This document shows positions 1 through 4,863 of a stretch of DNA of 8,906 bases, in pieces. Numbering within the stretch: position 1 is the stretch's first letter; each line of letters starts with the position of its first letter. The notes under the pieces were generated by a model that was given only the letters and a program-made list of their open reading frames with translations, had not been told where the DNA came from and did no database searches. Made by a program: the position numbers and the translations under genes. Location of the stretch: contig JADFVP010000018.1 in NCBI GenBank assembly GCA_015222595.1, positions 1 through 8,906 on the forward strand, written 5' to 3'. The DNA comes from Pseudomonadota bacterium. Lineage in GTDB: Bacteria; Desulfobacterota; GWC2-55-46; JADFVP01.

Positions 1-124
1 GCTGTAGAAGAGCCGGGGCGAGCGAGCGGGCGCCAAAGAGCACGGGGCCGTACGCTACCGCTATCAGCACAAGGTAGAGCAGCAGGGCCGAGAGCTTGTT
101 ATATCTGTTAAGGGAGTTGATCAT
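1..124 (-). CDS. N-terminal fragment of a membrane protein, possibly YfhO-like (partial)
   Basis: The minus strand opens with ATG at 122-124 and stays open for 41 codons to the window edge, so only the N-terminus is seen. Residues 1-10 are polar with Lys and Arg (MINSLNRYNK). A hydrophobic stretch at about residues 12-30 follows, rich in Leu, Ala and Val, and looks like a first membrane helix or signal anchor. The next residues read GPVLFGARSLAPALL. A first helix followed by P-x-LF-G-(K/R)-(T/S)-L-x-P resembles the start of YfhO-type multi-spanning membrane proteins, but 41 residues are too few to be sure. An in-frame TAA lies about 70 bases upstream, with no other standard start codon between, so this start is the only one available. 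No clear Shine-Dalgarno sequence precedes it. The gene lies 85 bases downstream of the dGTPase-like gene on the same strand and could be the last member of that block. Confidence 0.55.
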   Translation of the reverse strand, partial: MINSLNRYNKLSALLLYLVLIAVAYGPVLFGARSLAPALLQ

Positions 125-128
125 AAAA

Positions 129-158
129 GTAGTGGCTGAGTAGTGGCCCGGTAGTGGC
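129..158 (-). repeat. Three tandem 8-bp iterons with 11-bp period
   Basis: GTAGTGGC (GCCACTAC on the minus strand) occurs three times, at 129-136, 140-147 and 151-158, with an exact 11-bp period and differing 3-bp spacers (TGA, CCG). The array ends four bases from the ATG of the left-edge membrane gene. One-helical-turn spacing is typical of direct-repeat protein binding sites, and the position would suit an operator or a translational control element. No binding protein can be named. Confidence 0.5.
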
Positions 159-209
159 GCTTCCGTTGCCCGGCCTTGTAGAGACGGCTCTGTTTATAGA
201 AAAAATTCG

Positions 210-1370
210 CTAGACCTTCTCAAACGGATCGAAGAGCTTCTTGTACTCTTCGAGGGCGAACCGGTCGGTCATTCCGGCTATGTAGTCGCAGATGACTCTC
301 TGCTTGTTCTCAAGGTCGCTCTCTATTACGCTGGCAGTACTCGGCGGCAGAAGCCGTGGCTGCGACTCGTATGCGCCGAAGAGTTCGCTCAGTATGCGCT
401 CGGCCTTGTGCGCCATCCGTATTACTCTATGGTGCTTGTAGAGCTTGTTGTTGAGAAACTTCTTAAGCTCTATATTCTCAGTTTTCATCTTCTCGCTAAA
501 GCGTGCTACAACTTTGTCGCGCTGCCTGACGTCGTTAACCGAGGCAATTCCTTCGGCCTCTATGTATTCCATGACCGTCTCTACAAGATCGGTAACCTGA
601 GAGTTTATTATCTTTATTATCGTCTGGTAGGTCTGTACCCTGAAGCTTTCATTGGGGCACTCCCGCACTGTTTGTTCAAAGTTCCTCTGCCACAGCTCCA
701 CCTTCGATAGATCTGCGCTGGTTATCATGGCCGAGTACAGGCCGTCGTCTATGTCGTGGTTGTTGTAGGCTATTTCATCCGCCATGTCTACTATCTGCGC
801 TTCGAGGCATGAAGAGAGGTCGTCTTCATACTCCTTGCCGGTGGTCGGGTTGTCGTGCTCGGTGCTGTGCTTTGCTATTCCCTCGCGCACCTCCCATGTC
901 AGGTTGAGACCGTTGAAGCCGGGGTATCTCTGCTCGAGCTGTTCGACAATGCGGAGACTTTGGTTGTTGTGCTCAAAGCCGCCGTGCTCTTTCATCAACT
1001 TGTTGAGTATCGCTTCGCCGGAGTGGCCAAAGGGCGGGTGGCCGAGGTCGTGCGCAAGAGCAATGGCCTCTGCGAGGTCTTCATTGAGGCCGAGGGCGCG
1101 CGCAATGGTGCGCGATATCTGGGCAACCTCTATGGAGTGCGTAAGGCGCGTACGGTAGTGGTCGCCTTCGTGGTAGACGAAGACCTGAGTCTTGTATTCG
1201 AGCCGCCGGAATGCGCCGCAGTGGATAATGCGGTCGCGGTCGCGCTGAAACGGGCTCCTGAACGGGTGCTCGGTCTCGGCGTGCCGCCGGCCTCGCGTCT
1301 CGGCGCTCTTTACGGCGAACGGGCTCAGCCTCTCGGCCTCCGTCTCTATGTAGCTCTTCGGTTTCAGCAT
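210..1370 (-). CDS. dgt: dGTPase-like HD-domain deoxynucleotide triphosphohydrolase
   Basis: A 386-residue protein of the dGTP triphosphohydrolase family, which cleaves dNTPs (classically dGTP) to the deoxynucleoside and tripolyphosphate in the cytoplasm. The metal-binding HD signature is complete: His78 in RLTHS, His107-Asp108 in AHDLGH, and Asp198 in MADEIAYNNHDIDD. His111 and His116 (FGHSGE) belong to the same conserved active-site segment. The N-terminal family pattern (FRSPFQRDRDRIIH, then AFRRLEYKTQVF at residues 53-64) is also present. The length suits the short dGTPase-like branch rather than the roughly 500-residue E. coli Dgt. An in-frame TGA just upstream makes ATG at 1368-1370 the first possible start, although no good Shine-Dalgarno sequence precedes it. 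The gene sits 89 bases after a 46-codon gene on the same strand, downstream of queC and hpt. Actual dNTP specificity cannot be read from sequence. Confidence 0.93.
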   Translation of the reverse strand: MLKPKSYIETEAERLSPFAVKSAETRGRRHAETEHPFRSPFQRDRDRIIHCGAFRRLEYKTQVFVYHEGDHYRTRLTHSIEVAQISRTIARALGLNEDLAEAIALAHDLGHPPFGHSGEAILNKLMKEHGGFEHNNQSLRIVEQLEQRYPGFNGLNLTWEVREGIAKHSTEHDNPTTGKEYEDDLSSCLEAQIVDMADEIAYNNHDIDDGLYSAMITSADLSKVELWQRNFEQTVRECPNESFRVQTYQTIIKIINSQVTDLVETVMEYIEAEGIASVNDVRQRDKVVARFSEKMKTENIELKKFLNNKLYKHHRVIRMAHKAERILSELFGAYESQPRLLPPSTASVIESDLENKQRVICDYIAGMTDRFALEEYKKLFDPFEKV

Positions 1371-1401
1371 TTTTCAATGGTCGAAAGTGAAAGGTGTAAG
1401 G

Positions 1402-1423
1402 GGCAGGCGAAAAAGCGCCCGCC
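1402..1423 (-). repeat. GC-rich inverted repeat between the 46-codon gene and dgt
   Basis: GGCAGGCG (1402-1409) and CGCCCGCC (1416-1423) form an 8-bp stem, with one G-U pair in the minus-strand RNA and a 6-nt loop. No T-run follows on the minus strand, so it is not a typical intrinsic terminator. It may stabilise or segment the transcript between the two genes, or be fortuitous in GC-rich DNA. Confidence 0.35.
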
Positions 1424-1459
1424 GCCCGCGTTCACTGCTCTCGGTCTTTTCGGCAAACT

Positions 1460-1600
1460 CTACTGGTCGGTTCCGCAGCCGTCCTTTATCGTCAGCAGGT
1501 AGGCCATGTACTCGTCGTAGTGCTCATCCATCAGCTCCGTCAGGTCTGCGCCCTCGGGGTCTATCTCTTTTTTGATCTTGAGAAATTCGTTGAAGGTCAT
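1460..1600 (-). CDS. Small acidic protein of 46 residues, unknown function
   Basis: ATG at 1598-1600 opens a 46-codon frame ending in TAG at 1460-1462. It is preceded by a very strong ribosome binding site, AAAGGGAGGG, a few bases before the start, which is better than that of any longer gene here. The product begins MTFNEFLKIKKEID, then carries an acidic segment (PEGADLTELMDEHYDEYMAY, residues 15-34) and ends with one Cys at residue 42 (DGCGTDQ). I count 12 acidic and 4 basic residues, giving a strongly negative protein; no membrane segment or signal peptide is seen. Predicted character is mostly helical, with Leu, Met and Tyr spaced as on an amphipathic face. It starts 44 bases after queC and ends 89 bases before dgt, on the same strand, so it is probably co-transcribed. 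I do not recognise the family. The strong RBS and protein-like composition argue for a real gene. Confidence 0.72.
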   Translation of the reverse strand: MTFNEFLKIKKEIDPEGADLTELMDEHYDEYMAYLLTIKDGCGTDQ

Positions 1601-1644
1601 TGTTCCCTCCCTTTCATTTTTATTATCTTGACTGCGGTGCGATT

Positions 1645-2322
1645 CTAAGGGGCGTAAGTTATGGAGTCTTCTATTCCGGCCTCTTTAAAGGCCTTGAGCC
1701 TGAGGGTGCAAGACTCGCAGACTCCGCATGCTGCGTGGCTGTCAGAGTAGCACGACCATGTAAGGTCGAGCGGCGCGCCGAGTTCTACGCCTGTTTTTAT
1801 GATCTCGGATTTTCGCCGGTCTATGATCGGCGTAGCTATGTGAATAGGGCGTTCGTGCGCCGCGACCGGCTTTGTGCCGAGCGCTATGGTCGTCTCGAAA
1901 GAGTCGAAGAACTCGCGGCGACAGTCCGGATAACCGCTCGCATCCTCCTCTACGGCCCCTATGTATATCTCTTTAGCTCCTATCACCTCTGCCCACGATA
2001 CCGCAATGGCTAGCAGGTGCGCGTTTCTAAACGGCACATAGGTAACGGGTATGACGCCCTCTGGGCTCACCTCCGTCGGAACCTCTATTGCGGTGTCGGT
2101 AAGGGCGCTGCCGCCGATCTTCGCGAGGTAGGTTATGTCGGCCACAAGGCGTGTCTGTACTTTAAAATAGTCGGCAATGGCGTTAAAGGCCTCCAGTTCG
2201 CGCTCTTCGGTTCTCTGGCCGTAGTTGACGTGCAGAAAGGCTGCGTCGCTCTTTTTGACCGCTATTGCCGCTGTTACGGCGCTGTCGAGCCCGCCGCTAA
2301 CCAGTACTATAGATCTATTCAT
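1645..2322 (-). CDS. queC: 7-cyano-7-deazaguanine (preQ0) synthase QueC
   Basis: A 225-residue protein matching QueC, which converts 7-carboxy-7-deazaguanine to preQ0 using ATP and ammonia in the queuosine tRNA-modification pathway. The N-terminal PP-loop pyrophosphatase motif SGGLDS is at residues 9-14 (VLVSGGLDSAV). HVNYGQRTEERE follows at about residues 31-42, a segment conserved in the family. The C-terminal zinc site has four cysteines at 191, 199, 202 and 205 (WSCYSD...CGVCESC), all present. Length is normal and the start begins right at the conserved beta strand (MNRSIVLVSGG). The start lies 32 bases after the kinase-fusion stop in AT-rich sequence with no clear Shine-Dalgarno sequence. 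No queD, queE or queF is visible in the window, so those steps must be encoded elsewhere. Placement beside hpt and a dGTPase gives the block a guanine-metabolism flavour. Confidence 0.97.
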   Translation of the reverse strand: MNRSIVLVSGGLDSAVTAAIAVKKSDAAFLHVNYGQRTEERELEAFNAIADYFKVQTRLVADITYLAKIGGSALTDTAIEVPTEVSPEGVIPVTYVPFRNAHLLAIAVSWAEVIGAKEIYIGAVEEDASGYPDCRREFFDSFETTIALGTKPVAAHERPIHIATPIIDRRKSEIIKTGVELGAPLDLTWSCYSDSHAACGVCESCTLRLKAFKEAGIEDSITYAP

Positions 2323-2354
2323 AATACGAATTTAACCACATACACTCTTTGGCC

Positions 2355-4031
2355 TCAACCAAAAATTTCTGTGGCAATAGAAGCGAAAACCGCGCACTCG
2401 TCAAGCGACGTGTCTATTTTGGCAACTTTCGTGTCGGCAGTGTCACTCCCCATACTCTCGAAGCGCTCTTTCTGTTTACGGTAGATATCTACAGTTGCGT
2501 CCGATGCTGTTGAACCCGGAACGCGCGCTTTTGCCGCCCGCCTCTCTATGCGCTCAATAGCCACCTCTTCATGGACAGTACACTCTATTATATGGAAGTC
2601 GTAGTTTTGGGCGGCTTCTCTTGCTGTCTCAATATGGGCACGGCTGGAGTAGGTTGCGTCGAGTACGCAGCTTACCCCTCTGGCCAGAACCTCCGTTGCT
2701 TTTCGTTCCATTTCCGCGTACGTCCTCTCAGTGAAGTCGGTTGAGTAGATGCCCTCGGAGTCCGGGGCGTAGCTGTGGGCCGAGGCGTCGAGCCCGGCGA
2801 TCTCTTTTCTTACGCGGTCTGAGCTTACGAGTTCGGCACCTGTCAGCCGCGCGAGTTTTACAGCCACCGTGCTCTTGCCTGTGCCCGAAAGGCCACGGAC
2901 TATTATAAGCGCAGGCCGTGCGCATTCGCTGCCTGCACAGTTGCCGGCATAGCGCGCGGCCAGGTAAAAGTGGTGTCGAGCGTTGAAGAGCGCCTCTGCC
3001 CGCTCGGTCTCAGATACCTCGGACTCGTTGTACTTTAATACCTCTACCTTGCCGCGAATGTAGGCGCGGTAGGTCTTGTAGAAGTTCAGGAGCGCTCTTC
3101 CGCCGGAGGTTTGGGCGGAGTCGTCAGTTTTTAGAAAGTAGCTCTCTTCTAAAACGGTAGCGAGGTCGGGTCGTCCGCGAAAGTCGAGGTCCATAGAAAG
3201 AAAGGCCGTTTCCGAGACTGTGTCTCCGAACCGGAACCGTTCGGAGAACTCGATGCAGTCGAAGATTTCTATTTCACCCTTGTCGGGAAGTATTACATGC
3301 TCGGCGTGGATGTCGCCGTGGCAGTCGCGTATAAAGCCGCCCGTGACGCGCGCTCTGAAGAGGTCTCCGTGCTCGGCGAGGAAGGTGTCGGTGTACGTTT
3401 TTAAGAAGTTAAAGGTCTCTTCGGGGATGATCCCGGCAGTAATAAAGCTCTCGGTCTGAGAAAAATTTTCGTCCGTATTCTCTTTTATTACCTCCGGGGC
3501 TCCGTAGGCGGATATTCGCTCGCTGGTCTCGGCTTCGCTATCGTGAAAACGCGCTATCCGCGCCCCGACGTTCCTTATAAGTTCGGGCGTAACGGATCCG
3601 TCTTCTATTCTCTCTTCTAAAGTGACGCCCTTAGGGATCCTCTTCATCTTCACAGCGTACTCGACTACTGTAGAGCCGTCGCTCTGCCCGTTTTCTGTAG
3701 CCAAGTCTATAGAGTACGAACCGCTCTGCTCTCTGACCTCTACAACCCCAAGGTAGAGGCCAGGGGCGAGTCGCCGGTTGAGCCGTACCTCTTCAGTACA
3801 GAAGTGGCGTCTCTTGTCGAGCGTGGTGAAGTCGAGAAAACCGAAGTCCACCGGCTTCTTTATCTTGTAGGCGAACGAGTCGGTTAGCAGAACGTAGGAG
3901 ATGTGCGTCTGAATGAGCTCCACCGTCACTGTATAGTCGGGGTAGGCGGAGGGCGAGAGAAGCGCCGTTATTACGTTTGGCAGAGGGGGCAGGGAAGAGG
4001 GCGTGCCTTGGGTGTTCTTTGGGGTGTTCAT
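2355..4031 (-). CDS. Fusion protein: aminoglycoside phosphotransferase-like kinase plus P-loop kinase domain
   Basis: A 558-residue two-domain protein when started at ATG 4029-4031. The N-terminal half is an APH/choline-kinase-like fold: YKIKKPVDFGFLDF near residue 55 probably supplies the nucleotide-binding lysine. The catalytic-loop motif CHGDIHAEHVI spans about 237-247, and IFDCIEFSE near 256-263 supplies the metal-binding Asp. The C-terminal half is a separate P-loop kinase with Walker A GLSGTGKST (380-388), SSDRVRKE (403-410) and VLDATYSS (456-463), like gluconate/zeta-toxin-type small-molecule kinases. This architecture is a known uncharacterised family, often annotated as bifunctional aminoglycoside phosphotransferase/ATP-binding protein; the substrate is unknown and no drug resistance should be inferred. 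The chosen ATG has GGAGGGG just upstream; a TTG at 4080-4082 would add 17 low-complexity residues and is less likely. The ATG overlaps the stop of a 24-codon mini-ORF (ATGA), suggesting translational coupling. Confidence 0.88.
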   Translation of the reverse strand: MNTPKNTQGTPSSLPPLPNVITALLSPSAYPDYTVTVELIQTHISYVLLTDSFAYKIKKPVDFGFLDFTTLDKRRHFCTEEVRLNRRLAPGLYLGVVEVREQSGSYSIDLATENGQSDGSTVVEYAVKMKRIPKGVTLEERIEDGSVTPELIRNVGARIARFHDSEAETSERISAYGAPEVIKENTDENFSQTESFITAGIIPEETFNFLKTYTDTFLAEHGDLFRARVTGGFIRDCHGDIHAEHVILPDKGEIEIFDCIEFSERFRFGDTVSETAFLSMDLDFRGRPDLATVLEESYFLKTDDSAQTSGGRALLNFYKTYRAYIRGKVEVLKYNESEVSETERAEALFNARHHFYLAARYAGNCAGSECARPALIIVRGLSGTGKSTVAVKLARLTGAELVSSDRVRKEIAGLDASAHSYAPDSEGIYSTDFTERTYAEMERKATEVLARGVSCVLDATYSSRAHIETAREAAQNYDFHIIECTVHEEVAIERIERRAAKARVPGSTASDATVDIYRKQKERFESMGSDTADTKVAKIDTSLDECAVFASIATEIFG

Positions 4032-4102
4032 AGCCCCTCCATTGCATGGATTTCCATAGGAGGGTTTGGAGGGTAAGCCCAAGAGGTGGTTGGGTAGATC
4101 AT
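4028..4102 (-). CDS. Possible 24-codon mini-ORF coupling hpt to the kinase fusion gene
   Basis: The hpt stop TGA (4099-4101) overlaps an ATG (4100-4102) as ATGA. The frame this opens runs 24 codons and ends in a TGA (4028-4030) that again overlaps the ATG of the kinase fusion as ATGA. Both starts are preceded by the same GGAGGGGCT ribosome-binding sequence. The peptide (MIYPTTSWAYPPNPP, ending MEGL) is Pro-rich and resembles nothing I know. The likeliest role, if translated, is to carry ribosomes from hpt to the next gene. It could also be a chance frame produced by the duplicated initiation sequence. Confidence 0.35.
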   Translation of the reverse strand: MIYPTTSWAYPPNPPMEIHAMEGL

Positions 4103-4112
4103 AGCCCCTCCA
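4028..4112 (-). repeat. 14-bp direct repeat carrying RBS and ATGA junction
   Basis: TGGAGGGGCTATGA (minus strand) occurs at 4099-4112 and at 4028-4041, 71 bp apart. Each copy contains a Shine-Dalgarno sequence and an overlapping stop/start. The DNA between and around the copies is not duplicated, so this is a short shared junction motif rather than a tandem duplication of the whole segment. Confidence 0.6.
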
Positions 4113-4680
4113 GAATATAAACCCCTTTTAGGCCCCGGTACATTTCGCTGTGGTCCATGCCGTAGCCGACGACAAAGCCGTCCGGTATGCGCGTGCCGAC
4201 GTAGTGCGGCCAGTACGGCTCTTCGTCCGCGCTCTCGCGCAGCAGCAGCGTTGCTACCTTTATCGAGGCCGGCGCGCTTTTAAGCAGGTACTCCGTTACC
4301 GCGCGAGCGCTCTTGCCACGGTCTATAATGTCCTCCACTATAATTACGTCGCGCCCGGTGATATTTGTCGTTATGTCCTTCTTTATCGTGACGTTTGTCT
4401 TAGGCGTTTTGCCGGTAGGGTAGCAAGAGGGCTGTATGAAGTCTATGTTGAACTCCATGTCGAGCGCGCGCATAAGGTCGGCCAGAAAGACCACCGCCCC
4501 TTTTAGCGCGCAGACGAGCAACGGGTTTTGTCCCCGGTAGTCGCGCTCAATCTCGCGGGCCAGCCGCTCGACTATGCGCTCTATCTCAACCGGAGCGATC
4601 AACTCCTTCAGGTTTTCTTCTCTGCTGTCCGCCATACTCTTTACAGTATAGCAGGTTACGCCTGTGTCTGTCCCGCTCAT
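4099..4680 (-). CDS. hpt: Hypoxanthine/guanine phosphoribosyltransferase
   Basis: A 193-residue type I phosphoribosyltransferase of the hypoxanthine/guanine group, converting hypoxanthine or guanine plus PRPP to IMP or GMP in purine salvage. Visible landmarks are LVCALKGAVVFLADL (about residues 55-69, containing the Leu-Lys-Gly cis-peptide loop), the flexible-loop SCYPTGKT segment (85-92), the PRPP-binding segment DVIIVEDIIDRGKSA (111-125), and the purine-binding end IPDGFVVGYGMDHSEMYR (165-182). In the PRPP loop the usual D-T-G-x-T is D-R-G-K-S, a departure from the common family pattern. The start is uncertain: ATG at 4678-4680 gives 193 residues. ATG at 4633-4635 (Met16, MADSREENLKELI) gives 178, closer to the usual length. 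Neither has a good Shine-Dalgarno sequence. It heads the leftward block and is coupled at its stop to a mini-ORF. Confidence 0.94.
   Translation of the reverse strand: MSGTDTGVTCYTVKSMADSREENLKELIAPVEIERIVERLAREIERDYRGQNPLLVCALKGAVVFLADLMRALDMEFNIDFIQPSCYPTGKTPKTNVTIKKDITTNITGRDVIIVEDIIDRGKSARAVTEYLLKSAPASIKVATLLLRESADEEPYWPHYVGTRIPDGFVVGYGMDHSEMYRGLKGVYILEGL
4645..4674 (-). promoter_or_regulatory. Weak candidate promoter inside the hpt 5' end
   Basis: On the minus strand GGGACA (4669-4674) and TATACT (4645-4650) are separated by 18 bp. If this is a sigma-70-type promoter, transcription would begin just before ATG 4633-4635, giving a nearly leaderless message starting at Met16. The -35 is a 4-of-6 match, so this is only suggestive. 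A separate -10-like CATAAT lies upstream at 4694-4699 without a matching -35. Confidence 0.25.
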
Positions 4681-4715
4681 CTGCGGCTGCTTGATTATGC
4701 CCGCGGTATGGGCGC

Positions 4716-4737
4716 TTTTACCCCTTGCGAGGTAAAA
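4716..4737. promoter_or_regulatory. Perfect 7-bp dyad in the hpt-lepA divergent region (possible operator)
   Basis: TTTTACC (4716-4722) and GGTAAAA (4731-4737) are exact inverted repeats around an 8-bp centre. The dyad lies between the divergent genes, six bases upstream of the lepA -35 box and about 36 bases upstream of the hpt ATG at 4678-4680. A repressor or activator site is plausible. No T-run follows on either strand, so it is not a terminator. Confidence 0.4.
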
Positions 4738-4743
4738 TCCCTT

Positions 4744-4772
4744 TTGACAAGCTCCTGTCGATAGATTAAAAT
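4744..4772 (+). promoter_or_regulatory. Sigma-70-type promoter for lepA
   Basis: A perfect -35 TTGACA (4744-4749), a 17-bp spacer, and a 5-of-6 -10 TAAAAT (4767-4772). Transcription would start near 4779, giving a leader of about 85 nt before the lepA GTG. This is the best promoter match in the window, and its position upstream of the first rightward gene supports it. Confidence 0.68.
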
Positions 4773-4800
4773 GTTAGATTGGTTTTTTGTTGGCTTTAAA

Positions 4801-4863
4801 ATGGCAAGTTTTGCCTGCTGCGCAACCGCGTGGCTTCTTTTGAGGGAAAAGAGGGACTCTTAA
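4801..4863 (+). CDS. Possible 20-codon leader ORF abutting lepA
   Basis: ATG at 4801-4803 opens a 20-codon frame (MASFACCATAWLLLREKRDS) whose TAA (4861-4863) directly touches the lepA GTG. The arrangement would allow reinitiation at lepA and would make lepA translation depend on the leader. No Shine-Dalgarno sequence precedes the ATG, and a frame of this size can occur by chance. A small hairpin, GGCAA-GTT-TTGCC (4803-4815), overlaps its first codons. Confidence 0.25.
   Translation: MASFACCATAWLLLREKRDS

Noticed and set aside
855..1502. Plus-strand open frame of about 215 codons opposite dgt and the small gene
   Set aside because: It is a shadow of the dGTPase-like gene, which has complete HD motifs, and no ribosome binding site or domain is seen.
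1601..1644. Promoter between queC and the 46-codon gene (GATAAT-like -10)
   Set aside because: A -10-like GATAAT is present but the nearest -35-like TTAGAA is a poor match with a 15-bp spacer, so it is not supported as a feature.
2323..2354. preQ1 riboswitch before queC
   Set aside because: Only 32 AT-rich bases separate queC from the upstream gene, with no pseudoknot-type stem or C-rich loop visible.
2355..4031. Aminoglycoside resistance gene
   Set aside because: The APH-like fold is shared by many small-molecule kinases; the fusion to a P-loop kinase and the chromosomal housekeeping context do not indicate resistance.
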